Of a stretch of 64,000 bases of DNA, positions 24,311 through 36,200 are shown one piece after another; position 1 is the first letter of the stretch, and every line of letters begins with the position of its first letter. The translations under genes and the position numbers were made by a program. A model generated the notes under the pieces. The model was not told the DNA's origin, searched no databases, and saw only the letters and a program-made list of their open reading frames with translations. The stretch comes from Tubiluchus corallicola (taxonomy: Eukaryota; Priapulida; Priapulimorpha; Priapulimorphida; Tubiluchidae). The DNA is taken from assembly GCA_030141605.1 (NCBI GenBank), contig JAQGDQ010000084.1:126001-190000 (forward strand). Reading direction: 5' to 3'.

Positions 24311-24344
<34 letters not shown>

Positions 24345-24358
24345 CCACCACCCCCACC

Positions 24359-24390
<32 letters not shown>

Positions 24391-27353
24391 TTTCGTCATC
24401 GTCATCATTGCTATTGGTTAATGACTATCACCGTAGGATAATATACTCAACTGCATATGGCACCTTGCCACCTGGTTTGGGCCTGCAGAAACGGGGCAGA
24501 ACTGTCTAATAATGGTTTCAACATAACTAGAATAAAGTACAGTAGAATTGAATGACACTATTACCTGTTGTTGCTTGTTAACTTCGGTTGAAGGAAACTT
24601 AGATTATTTAAAAGGCCTAAACTAATTAAGACAGGACTCTATCGAAAATTAAAGGAAAGCATAACAGAGAAGTAAACCAAAACAGACTGTACCTATCTCC
24701 CCATACAGTTGGTAGCAGGAAACTACTCTAGACTTAGTCATCAGAAAGCACAGACTCAACCTGATTACCACTGTAGCCCCAAAGTACAGCATGTGTTGAC
24801 CTTCCCTTCATAATCTTCCCAAACTAGTGTACATGTCATGGTCAGAGTCAAAACGAAACCTGATTGGTTGAAAGCAAAGGGTGTGATTATTCAGCCAATA
24901 AGAGACGAGATCTTTGCACAAACGCATTTCAGAAGATTTGGATTTAAACTACTGGTATTTTTAAGGGTGACATGTAACATTACCACTTAGTCTAGTTTGT
25001 GACCAATGCCATACTTTGTAATAAAAGGTAGAGGTTGTGTAGAATGGGCCGCCTAGGTGCCTGTGCTACTATATATTACCACTAGTTTGTGTCCATTGCC
25101 ATACTTTGTAATAAAAGGCAGAGGTTGTGTAGAATTTGGGCGACCAGGTACCTGTGCTACCATATATTACCACTAGTTTGTGTCCATTGCCATACTTTGT
25201 AATAAAAGGCAGAGGTTGTGTAGAATTTGGGCGACCAGGTACCTGTGCTACCATATATTACCACTAGTTTGTGTCCATTGCCATACTTTGTAATAAAAGG
25301 CAGAGGTTGTGTAGAATTTGGGCGACCAGGTACCTGTGCTACCATATATTACCACTAGTTTGTGTCCAGTGCCATACTTTGGAATAAAAGGTAGAGGTTG
25401 TGTATAATGGGCCGCCCAGGTGCCTGTGCTGCTATGCTAACACTCTATGACGTATCATTGGAAAATTATTATTACCTGTGACGGAGTATATAAGCTTGTG
25501 GTAAACATGTAAACGACTGTTTGTAAAAAATGTAAGAAAATTGTTGCGAACGAATTCACAAGTAGAACTATGTATAGCGTAAGACGGAAGGATAAAGAAG
25601 AGAGTGGGGAAAAAGTGAAAGAAAAGTGGCGCAAACACTTTTTTTGTAGATCGAATAGTGAATTTATTTTAATAAAAAGATTACTTAAAGATTAAAGTAA
25701 TATTAACGCGTTGTTTGTGTTATCAGCCATTGTAGTTTTTTATTTATTTTTATGTATTTTGACATATATACATACATTAAAACTGTATAATACAAAGAGT
25801 CAACAGGCGCATGCGCACTTAGGCTGATCCTATAAGACGTAAAAAGATGCACCAAAATAAAATTCCCTAAAATTGAATATCTCTCATTAAAAACCTCCTA
25901 ATAAAATGTACTTAAATATGAATTATGTACAATATACAACACGTTTTATACAATAATACGAATCGGAGAGAACCAATTGTTGTTTTTACAATAAGACTAT
26001 TTACAATTAAGGTATGATGTACAGAAGAAGCAAAGAGAACATATTGTGCGTTACAAAAGTTGATTTTTTACAGGTCGCTGCGATATAGGATGCTATCAAT
26101 GTCACTCCACGCACGAACAACTTTGCTTAGACCCCTTCGTTATTTCAAGTAGCACGTCAAGACTGAAATCAAGCAACGACAACTGTTTGAAATGTTCAAA
26201 AGTTAAAACCTTCTGGGAAGGTACGCTTAATATAATAAACATTATACTTTTAAATTGCAAAATAGTAGGTGTCATATGGCGAGTCAATGCTAGTCTCTGG
26301 CCAATATTTTGAAGTGAAGACCTATTAGAAATTTCGTTTATAAAAAAAGAAAAGAAAAGAAAAGAAAGCAAAAGAAAAAGAAGGAAAAGAAACGAAAAGA
26401 AGAGAAGAGAAGAGAAGAGAAGAGAATAGAAGAAAACAAAAAAAAGAAAAGGGAAGGATAAGAAACGAAAATCGTTTTTAAAATATTATACATTACCGTT
26501 ACGTTTTATAGTATTTCCAAACAGGTTATTAAATTAAAGAAAAACCGGACAATTGATTAGAATTGATTAATTTACTGTGCAAGTTGTACTTTTTCTTGCC
26601 AGAAAAAGTTAAGAACTGTTTCTATTATTTGAAAATAGAACTTGCTATAATAGAATAATAATAACTTGCCTTGGAAGTTAATATATGGTAACCGAACACA
26701 GCTATCGCTTACGTCACAAACTAACCACAGTTTGTGCAATGGCTGACATCGTCTCTGCGCATCAAGCACGTTTGCATCAATAACGAAGGTTGCTATAACG
26801 TCACATTGACGTCACAGACGAACACTGCAGTTCAGGATCATGCTTATCATGGTGCCGCACCTATTTGTCGGCCAAACGAATGTGATAAAAAGGCGTCATT
26901 ACCATTCTTAGTGAATTCACTAAGCCGCGCGTAAATTTGATAGTTTAACAAAAAAACTATCCAAGGTAATTATTATTTAGTCTATGCTTTGATTTAAAAA
27001 AAGCAGTTGTAGTTTTCATTATTTTAGAGCATACTTTATTACGAAGTAATGTTTACACAACCGTCCGGTTTTTTAGCTAAGCGTCATTATACAGTTATTC
27101 TGAGCCGGGATTTTTTTTAACGTTTTCAGAAACAAGAATTGAGGTGACTCGAGGTTGCGAAACGGATCCCCGTGTTGGCGTTCAGTTTGTACAGAAATCA
27201 CACGGCTGTAAACGAACCAATAACAATGGGGTCCTCACTGTTTCTTGTGTTTGTAGTGACCAACTCTGCAACGAAGCCACGCATAAATATACTGTGGTTA
27301 ATCTCCAGCTGTTTATGACTATGATTGCAATAATAGTATCAGTAAGGCTATAG
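23929..27353 (+). CDS. Quiver/sleepless-like Ly6 (three-finger fold) GPI-anchored protein, complete, 3 exons
   Basis: Exons are 23929-23989, 26074-26220 and 27130-27353 (TAG). Both introns are GT-AG (donors GTAAGT and GTACGC; acceptors TTTTTTACAG and CGTTTTCAG), and the phase 1 joins give 143 aa. Residues 1-20 are a signal peptide (ALVLSSFIIVLINF). The mature part carries the family cysteine pattern: CYQC near the N-terminus, CLDPF, CLKCSK, a basic TRGC, GCK, then SCVCSDQLCN at about residues 110-117. Residues 124-143 form a hydrophobic tail with no cytoplasmic part, as expected for GPI attachment. Drosophila Sleepless/Quiver, the named relatives, modulate Shaker potassium channels and nicotinic receptors; whether this paralogue does is unknown. 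The second intron holds a purine-rich tract and an R1 repeat; the first holds two minisatellites. The signal exon is the least certain part, although its start, hydrophobicity, donor and phase all agree. Confidence 0.87.
24072..24305 (+). repeat. 78-bp tandem repeat, three copies
   Basis: Three copies of a unit containing TCATGTAACCCTGATAGACC and TTCCTGCATGTAAGTTCAGG, in the first Ly6 intron. Confidence 0.9.
24310..24412 (+). repeat. (CAT)n/(CAC)n microsatellite
   Basis: About 100 bp of ATC triplets passing into CAC triplets and back, in the first Ly6 intron. Confidence 0.95.
24980..25432 (+). repeat. 91-bp tandem repeat, about five copies
   Basis: Units start near 24983, 25078, 25169, 25260 and 25351. 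The unit contains ACCACTAGTTTGTGTCCATT and AATAAAAGGCAGAGGTTGTG. The three inner units are almost identical and the outer ones diverged, the usual pattern of unequal exchange. Open frames on the minus strand are artefacts of the array. Confidence 0.95.
26341..26460 (+). repeat. Polypurine GA-rich tract in the second Ly6 intron
   Basis: About 120 bp of almost pure purine (AAAAGAAAAG, AGAAGAGAAGAG). It begins about 120 bp after the exon 2 donor. Confidence 0.9.
26694..27063 (-). repeat. Dispersed repeat R1, reverse copy
   Basis: Reverse complement of 2876-3294 and 58649-59049. It ends 66 bp before the acceptor of Ly6 exon 3. Its sequence gives a 66-codon plus-strand frame (26734-26934) that contains cysteines by chance and is not part of the Ly6 protein. 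Confidence 0.85.
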
Positions 27354-27477
27354 TTCTGTCTTATTTTCTTCGAGACTATCAGCCTTAAACGTGTGACTAA
27401 TGTATTCACTGGAACTTCTGTATCTCTGTGTAAGATCGTTGGAGATTGTTTTTTAATTGATTTCACAGAGTAAAAAC

Positions 27478-27778
27478 GGATTCTTATTTTATTATTTATT
27501 ATTTATTAACACATTCAGTACAATATAATGACACTAAACACACAGTAACATCAAAATTATTACATTATACTGTCTTAAATTGTTATGTTTCATACACTAT
27601 CGTTATCATAAAAGAATAATTGTACTGCACTGGGCTAGAGAAGCAAAGGCTTGTATAAGCCCACTGTCATGTGAAATCGATAAAAAAGTATGGATGAGTG
27701 AACAAAAAAAAAGAACTGGGAGAAATGTTAGATCACACAGGAAGGGTAGAGGGATGTGTTAGTGGAAATGGTTGGAAG
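27478..27778 (-). mobile_element. Dispersed repeat, probable LINE 3' end, copy 1
   Basis: Nearly identical to 56915-57215: a TTTATTATTTATTA start (a reversed A-rich tail), then CATTCAGTACAATATAATGA and AGGAAGGGTAGA. The tail position and shared right-hand text suggest 5'-truncated retroelement copies inserted in the minus direction. Confidence 0.55.
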
Positions 27779-28237
27779 AAAGATAGTAGATTGTGCTATG
27801 TTGACATCAGCTCTAAAGATTTATCAATGATGCCTTGTTTTGTATAATCTGTACCAGGGTTGTTTTATGAGAGATTAACAATGGAATTGCAATTGCTGTG
27901 TAAACATCTAACATTCGAAGGTAGGCCCGACTGAGTGCAAGCCTGATTGACTGACTAACTGTAATACATATGTGATATTAAGTTTATAGTATATATGTAT
28001 GTTGCTCTGTTGTGTGCGTTTTTTGTGCTTGAACCACTTATATGTGGTTTCTTTGTTCAAATGCACGTTTTAAAGTCGTTTTATTGCCTTTTGTAATTTC
28101 TTTCCTTACTGGTTCAATAAATAAACAGACAATAAAATATAAGCTAATAGAATTTAGTTCGCACATATGTTGTTGTTGTCATATGTTTTATTTACATGTA
28201 ACAAACGTTCTATCTGAGCAGAGATGCAAGTATATGA

Positions 28238-28436
28238 CCTTGAAAAGAAACGAAAAGAAAGCAAGAAAGAAAAGGAAAGAAACGAAAAGGAAAGAAAAGA
28301 AAAGAAAGGAAAGGAAAGGAAAGGAAAGGAAAGGAAAGGAAAAGAAAAGGAAAGAAAAGAAAGGAAATGAAAGGAAAGGAAAGGAAAGGAAACGAAAAGA
28401 AAATAAAGGAAAGAAAAGAAAAGGAAAGAACTGCAC
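28238..28436 (+). repeat. (GGAAA)n polypurine array, about 200 bp
   Basis: Uninterrupted purines with a mainly GAAAG/GGAAA pentamer period. It yields Lys/Arg/Glu-rich and Phe/Ser-rich spurious frames. Confidence 0.95.
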
Positions 28437-28584
28437 CATTTGTCAAATCGATACTTGAATCGTATGGGCTTAACTAATCAATTACTGTAATTAAAAATAA
28501 CACATCTTTATATTCAATATTTTAATACCATTTACATAACAGTGCAAAAATGGCTAACTTGCTTTAAATGATCGATCCTGCTGC

Positions 28585-28948
28585 GTCATCATCATTACCA
28601 TCAATTCGTTGTCTTTGCCATCGGCATTCCCGTCGCTGTCATCATCAACATCACCATGATCATCATCATCACCACCACCATCATCATTATCATTGGCAAC
28701 ATCACCATGATCATCATCATCATCTTCATCATCATCATCTTCTTCATGACCATCATCATCATCTTCATGACCATCATCATCATCATCATCAACAACAACA
28801 TCATTATCATCATCGTCATCACCATCATTATCGTCATCATCATCACCATCATTATTACCATCAATTCGTATCAGTATCATCATCATCATCATCATCATCG
28901 TCATCATCATCATCATCATTATTACCATCAATTCGTATCAGTATCAGT

Positions 28949-29004
<56 letters not shown>

Positions 29005-29030
29005 TATTATTAACAACAACAACATCACCA
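28585..29030 (+). repeat. (ATC)n microsatellite, about 445 bp
   Basis: Imperfect ATC/CAT triplets with CAC and TTC variants and an internal ATTACCATCAATTCGTATCA segment that occurs twice. Long His or Ile/Ser frames in it are artefacts. Confidence 0.95.
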
Positions 29031-29389
29031 TAATCGTCTTTTCCCATCCGATGCTTTGCTCCATTTAACGTTTTTTTGTTGTTTATGTCATTAATTAAGT
29101 CTCATCGATGTCGATCGCAGCTTATAAGTTAATTTCTTCTGTTGCACTCATAGCTGCACTGCAGTGTTAATTTGTAATTGTAGAACTTGTATTCAGTGTA
29201 GAAATATGAATGAAAAAACTAATTGCTAGTTAGTCATTGTGTGTGTGTGTTGGTGCCATGGTTTGTGCACATTTATAATGTGTGGACGTTTATAATAATA
29301 TAAACTTTTCATTACCTCGTATTATGTAATGTAATACTTTTAATTATTCCAAATCAATTTTTATTACAGACACTTAAAAACATATATAG

Positions 29390-30503
29390 TTAAAAAACAA
29401 CACAACTTTGTTAAAACTTTTACAGTGAAAAGTTAAAATCATGCCAAACGCTTCCATAGGCTACTGCTGTCATCATCAGCGATAAATTGGCAAACATACA
29501 ACCAGCGCATGTAGGCAGAGCACTCATATATTCATTACCTATTTGGCTTTAGTTAAATACATAATTAGTGCATAAGTTACTATATCAATTTCTTTTCTTC
29601 GGGTATGCTTAATCATTACCTATTTGACTTCTGTTAAATACATAATTAGTGCATAAGTTACTGTATTAATTTCTTTACTGGTCTGTTTATTCATTACCTA
29701 TTTGACTTCTGTTAAATACATAATTAGTGTTTAAGTTACTGCATCAATTTCTTTACTGGTCTGTTTATTCATTACCTATCTGGCTTTTGTAAATGCGTAA
29801 TTAGTGCATAAGTTACTGTATTAATTTCTTTACTGGTCTGTTTATTCATTACCTATTTGGCTTTTGTAAATACATAATTAGTGTTTAAGTTACTGCATCA
29901 ATTTCTTTACTGGTCTGTTTATTCATTACTTATCTGGCTTTTGTAAATGCGTAATTAGTGCATAAGTTACTGTATTAATTTCTTTACTGGTCTGCTTAAT
30001 TATTACCTATTGGACTTCTGTTAAATACATAATTAGTGTTTAAGTTACTGTATCAATTTCTTTACTGGTCTGTTTATTCATTACCTATTTGCTTTTATAA
30101 ATGCATAATTAGTGTTTAAGTTACTGTATCAATTTTTTTCCTGCAGGTCTGCTTAATCATTACCTATTTGACTTCTGTTAAATGCATAATTAGTGTTTAA
30201 GTTACTATATCAATTTTTCTTCTTCAGGTCTGCTTAATCATTAGCTACTTGACTTTTGTAAATACATAATTAGTCCTTAAGTTACTGTATCAATTTCTTT
30301 ACTGGTCTGCTTAATCATTACCTATTTGGCTTTTGTAAATACATAATTAGTACACAATAGGCTCTACCTATATAAACTGGTTGTATGTTTGTAAATTTAC
30401 CACTTATACCACTTATGATGACAGCAGCAGCCTGTCGAAACGTTTCGCGTGATTTTAACTTTTTAATGTAAAAGTTTTAATAAGTTGTGTTGTTTTTAAC
30501 TTT
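29390..30503. mobile_element. Foldback element: about 130-bp inverted arms around eleven 78-bp tandem units
   Basis: The left arm (29393-29520) starts GTTAAAAAACAACACAACTT. The right arm (about 30370-30503) is its inverted counterpart, reading GTTAAAAACAACACAACTT on the other strand. The arms share AAAGTTAAAATCA, CTGCTGTCATCAT and AACATACAACCAG. Between them are about eleven units of about 78 bp, each with CATTACCTATTTG, ACATAATTAGTGCATAAGTT and TTTCTTTACTGGTCTG. Partial copies lie at 4600 and 15556. The layout resembles Tetris/foldback-type elements whose tandem cores vary in number. No transposase is visible. Confidence 0.8.
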
Positions 30504-31084
30504 TAATTATCGTTCTGAATTTTACAAAATTTAATACTGAAGCTGTAAACAAATTACATAATTTTATTCTAAATTACATTCACACGCCCAAACCCTTATA
30601 TACAATTTTACAGCTCACCGAATATACAATAATTTACGCTATTGAAAAAATGAATTAAAAAGTTAAACAGCTGCCACCGTATTATTACAACCAACGCACA
30701 TATTCGACAAATACATGAAGGTGCATTTCATAATCACAAGCTATTAAAAAATAATTATTATTGTAGAAAAATGTTAGTATTTCCGGAAAATGAGAATGAA
30801 TGTAAGAACGAAACACGAAGCCATGAATAAGTATTTTAATTTGGTATTCAATCATCAATTAATTAATTTCAAAATATTTCTCCAGTTATATTTGAGGTAC
30901 GTCTACTTACTTTCTTCTTTAATATTATATAGAACATATTATAAATATACATCATACATCTTATATTATATTATATCATACTAAATATAAGTTTCTCACT
31001 GGTTGCTCTTAATGCATTGCCTAACAATCGTTTTTGCGCGTTTATGCAAAAATATCGACTTCGCAAACCGGTTCACACTGAACA

Positions 31085-31425
31085 CGTTCATTTTAATCCA
31101 GCCACTCACTAGCCAAAAACGTATTTTTAATCTTATTGACAAGATACAGTAATTTAAAATTTTACTTAGTTAGCAGCACGTATGCTACGAATGCTCTGAT
31201 TATTTTCTCAAACTTTGCTCAGTGTTATTTAAACTTGTTTCAAACGATATACCATTAAAATGGCTGCGCCTAACGGTCATCGGGGGAGTTTAAATTTACA
31301 CGTTTTGTACATCGTTACCTCTGATGCAAGCCATGCATACGAAAAGTTAGTACGTAAGTGGTACAAAATTTCGTGACGATTTTTGAAAGCTTTATGTAAG
31401 TGGAGTGTTTTCTTGTGCTATACAC
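31085..31425 (-). mobile_element. Family B fragment
   Basis: Reverse copy with CACTAGCCAAAAACGTATTT and GGCTGCGCCTAACGGTCAT, ending just beyond the ZP gene 3' end. Confidence 0.65.
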
Positions 31426-31502
31426 ATGCTTTAACTTCATCTGTTAACGCTATGCAAATGACAAAATCTGAAAAAAGCCAGGATTTCATTACAGCAGACA
31501 TG

Positions 31503-31508
31503 TTTATT
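31503..31508 (-). promoter_or_regulatory. Poly(A) signal of the ZP gene
   Basis: AATAAA on the minus strand, 44 nt after the ZP stop codon. Confidence 0.6.
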
Positions 31509-31551
31509 GTCTGCTTATAAGACGTTCGTGAGCTGTCTGTTCACTGTCTGT

Positions 31552-33244
31552 TCATATAGATTCATGCACTGTCTGTTCGTTGTAAGATTCCTCATTTGAA
31601 CTCAACGACCCGGACGTGTAGACAGGACGGGGGATTTTAAACTTTGTCGACAAAACCTGGTTATTGTAACCAGTCATCTCGTTGCTTGCGGTCAGCTGCT
31701 GACTGTCCAGCAGTTCAATTGGTTTAGCTTTTAACCGACAGCAGAGGCAGACAACTGCAGTGACCATTGCTATTATACTTGCGACAAACATGGCGGAAAT
31801 GACAGCCAACGTTGTCACGTTAAAGCAATACTCTTTGACGGTTTCACTGTTCTCGCCAACATCTGAAAGAATTGTATGATAAGTGTCCGTGACGAGTAAA
31901 ACAACACAAGCCTATAGAAACGAACTGCTTATAGTAACGACCTTATGCATTCCAGCTCAATTTTTGTTGTCTGTTTTGTCAATTTGAGACCTATTCTTTT
32001 TCAATTTATCACCCAAAATAAGCCTTTTCATAGTTCATTGTGCGCAAGCGCAATCGGTGCAGGTCGAAGGTTAAGTGTTCCAGAGCAACGCGTCTTAACT
32101 ACAATTGTCACGTGACATGTGGGTAACGCAAATCATTAGTTCAGTTCACGAGGTGTTTTACGTGGACTTTCCTTAATTATGCATTAGTCTGTGCGTAGAG
32201 TGATTTACTACCAGGATCTTGCTTAGAACAAGAAAAAATGAACTAGGTAAGGTTTTAGCTAGCTGTTAAAACGCTTACTATTACAATAGCATGGGCTATG
32301 AAGCGTTGTCAAGTGTACAAAAATGCGTCGTCTGCTTAAATGCGTTAACATTTGACATTTTTACGATCATCATCAATCGCCGGAATAGCGAAAAGACTTA
32401 TTGACAAAACTTGGCACAAAAATAAATAAGTTTGGCACAAAAATCGAGCTAGCCCCAAATTTCTGACACTGTACTATTCGGTTCGAAGTTTTTTCTACGT
32501 CCTTACTTTGCTTTAAATGACACAACGCCTTTCGTTCTGGCCTTTGGTTATCATCTGTTATGGGTAATTCCTTGTATCAGTTTGTATATCCTCAATTCTT
32601 ATATTAGAACAGTCCGCAGTAAATCGTCTATTGAAATACGGGACTAACTATAAGGTCTACTATCTCTATCACATTTTAAACATATTCACAGAAGATCATG
32701 TTATAGTGTTCGAAAGAGGTTACTATTGTATACTGGCAATAGTATTATAATTGCTATTATTAACTCACGTGGACTTGTCAAATCGTGCTTTTTTGTGAAA
32801 TGTGACAAATAAGCCTTTTCACAGTTCCAGCGATTGATGATAATCGTTAAAAGGTCAAAAGTTAAGTGTACCAGACAATGCATTTGTGTACACTTGACAA
32901 TGCCTCGCAGCCTATGTTGTTATAATAGTAACAGTTTTAACAACTAGCTAGAACCTTACCTAGTTCATTTTTTCTTTTTCCCAAGTAAGATCCTGCTAGT
33001 AAATCACTATATGCACAGACTAATGCATAATTAAGTAAAGTCTACGTAAAACAACTAAAGCTTCTGAACTGAGGCAGTAGATGGCTTTGATTTACCCACG
33101 TGTCATGTGACGGTTGTAGTTAAGACGCATTGCTGTGGTACACTTAATCCTTAACAGACAGCAACTGTGTGCGTGCACACAACGAAACTACGAAAAGGCT
33201 TATATTATTAGCCTCTAAAATTTAACGTTGAATTTACTAGCCCT

Positions 33245-33281
<37 letters not shown>

Positions 33282-36200
33282 CTTTTGTCATTTTTATTTC
33301 ATTGTATTTTATTTCATTTTAGTACTATATTTGTATTTTGTATGGTCTTAGTTAATGAAATAAAAAATTGAACTGAATTGAATAGGATACCTACCTATAG
33401 GAACAGGTGTTGTGCCTCCCTCAAAGACAGTTGGAGCTCTAACTCTAATCGCTCCAATAAGTTGTTGTTGTGAATGGTCACCATGACTTGTGACGTTGGC
33501 GTTCTTGTGAGCTTGCGTGCGCAAATCACGACGTTCTCGCCTCCTTCGGTCGCGTCTTCTGTCGTCGTCATCATAATCATCATCGTCGGAATCTCGATTC
33601 CGGTATCGGCTACTCGTTTCCATTCTGTACTCGTCATTGTCGGCGTCATTTCTCATTCGCACTCTGTCTCTCAGTCTATCTATACGATTTCTCCCGCCGT
33701 CTCTGTCCCGATCGTTGTCCCTGTCACTGTCACTGTCTCTGTCTCTGTCTAAATCATCACGATCGTTGCATTGCTAAACAAGAAAACAATTAAGAAAAAT
33801 TTCGCTTGCATTAACACAGCTAAGAAATTATCATTTTTGCGGCACGTTAATTTATATGGTTTATCTGTATGAGCAAATAAGCATGCTTTTCAATATTGTT
33901 AGCTTGGTTGCGTAGTCTGCTTGCCTGTTTACATCTGTGCCTTGTGAACGTACGCCACTTTGTAGAGAGTAACTTCCTGTGAACACTCTGCAGGAGTGAG
34001 ATTATAATACTTAAAAGTTACGAGTCACTGACCCCACCACCGCTAGTATGCAAGAAGCTGTTACTCTAGCCAATCAGATGTGTATTGAGATGTGACTTAT
34101 ATTACAGCGCCTAAAGGCCAATCAACAGCAACTTAGAAGTAGTGCCCATCTCCATGGTGACAAGTCAGCAGAGGACGTTACTATGGTGACAGGTCAGCAG
34201 AGGGTCGTTGCTAGGTGTTACTAAGGATAGATATTTTTAGATGTGTGACATAAGTTAACTAAGTTTAACCTCAGAATTGGGGTATATAGGGACCAGCAAT
34301 ATCAGTTGGAAGGTAGTCAGTTTGTAGACTCAAGTGTTTTGCTACAGATTCTGCACTAGACGTTTCTCTACCTTCTTAGACTTATTGTGGATGTTCATCA
34401 GTGCACTTAACGTTCAATATACTATACGATCACATATGATAAACAAGACTTTGTGTTTTATGCCTCGACACGTGACGACAATTACATGTTGCTTATTCTA
34501 AGAGTCTAAGTTTACAATCTATAACTAACTACACCACACAAAGAACACGTTCATTATTAATGATAAACAAGACTTTGTGTTTTATACTTCATGATGCTAG
34601 ACGACAACCTGAAGACTTATACATTATTACTGATACCAAGTCACGAGACAACCTCATTATTACTGATTATTATTACTTATTACTCGTTGATTTATAAATC
34701 CTCACCCAAGTATTTTTTCTGCTTATCGGTTGTAATTTTTGGATTAGATATTTAGATGATCAACACTTTTATTGTACTAACCTGTGGGCATCTTAAGTCA
34801 CTGTCGAAAAGTTGAAAGTAACTGTAATTTTGTACATCAGATTTTTATGCCTTGTTAATACTGGTTGCTCTAGGACTTTTAATTTTTTATCATTTATTTG
34901 TGCATCATTACTTTGTTTAAAGTGCAGATAAAATTCAGCTCAATTCAATATCGAGTTTTCTCGCCAAGTGACCCCCAAGCGTGTGTTCAGACTAGAGAGC
35001 AAAACCTGCTGCAAGTTACTCTCTGATAGTAAGGCCAAGCTGACACTCACTTCTCTATTCACGGTGAGAAGTACTGGGAGTAACTCGGCAAGTAACTCGC
35101 AGGCGTATTCAGATTAAAGAGCAAGACATGGTGTGAGCTATTCTCCAAAGCATTCGCAAGTTGACACTCACTTCTCTATTTGCTGTAAGAAGTGTCGAGA
35201 GTAACTCGCCAAGGCAAATCAACTTGCAGCAACTGTGGAAGAGTTTCTTGCTGACAGTAACTCGCAAAACAGTTCGCACTTGGCACAGAAAACTCGCTAG
35301 TCTGAATGTGCCTATAGATTTACAGAGCTCTTCAGCTTTTTAGACTAGTTTAACCTAAGCTAAAGTGTAACCACTATAACCATAATCAAATGAAATTACA
35401 AACTGAAAGTAGTCCTACATACCAATCCGCATTCTGGATCATCATCTGAACACATCACAACTTGACAAGTGAATTGTACAAACGGACTTCCAGGAAAGCT
35501 GAATGCGCCGAACTCGATGTACTTTCGTACAGGTCTAGTACGAGTACGTACCCTGTTGCTCTCTATAAGTTCTGGTACCTCTTGAATGATGCAGCTAGAG
35601 AGAAAAATGTCCGTAGTTTAATTTACCGGAAATGCTCAAAATATACTTGTTAATATTTACGAAAAGTCATATGGAAAGAGGAAGAAAAGGCAATTTCAAA
35701 GTATGTCCCTGAAAGCTTTCCACTCACAGTTATATGTAAGTGCTCGCTTAACGACGCTAATGCATTCCAGCAACAAGCAACGTTAAGCGAAACGTCGTTA
35801 AGACTTCCACCGAAAGTAACGTAAAAGAATTCAGATACGTTCCAGAGGCAAAAATCAATGCTACTTAAATCATATAAATTAAAAGTTTGATGAGTTTTAC
35901 TCGTGTTTCTATTGATTAATTTTTTCTGCTTGCTTCAAACCACCTATATATATTACTTGCCTAGCTAGACGTAAACATTAATTTAAGTCTAGACAGCGGT
36001 TAAACAATAAACGTTGCAGCAGAGACAGAGCCGGGCGCCGGGCGAATTTCGAAATTTAATCTAGTTTGGTGTCTGGTATTTGCAGGCAAAAACAGCCAAC
36101 TGATCTATTAAGAGGGGTTCTTAATTGTAATGATTACATTTTTGTGTCAAGATAATTTTTAAGTTTTGCGCGTTTTCAGTAAATTTATTAAGTATTTTAA

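Larger units (their letters stand above)
27354..31502. other. Convergent spacer between the Ly6 and ZP gene 3' ends
   Basis: No exon was recognised. It holds a repeat shared with 56915-57215 (27478-27778), polypurine and ATC arrays, a complete foldback element (29390-30503), AT-rich sequence at 30504-31080 and a family B copy (31085-31425). No canonical AATAAA follows the Ly6 stop closely; an AGTAAA at about 27466 is the nearest variant. Confidence 0.6.

Noticed and set aside
25069-25345. Two overlapping 61-62-codon frames with identical peptides
   Set aside because: Product of the 91-bp tandem repeat.
26734-26934. 66-codon Cys-containing frame between Ly6 exons, considered as an extra Ly6 exon
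   Set aside because: It lies inside dispersed repeat R1, which also occurs at 2876 and 58649, and exons 2 and 3 join in phase without it.
28554-29068. His-, Asp-, Ile- and Met-rich frames up to 166 codons
   Set aside because: Triplet microsatellite translated in different frames on both strands.
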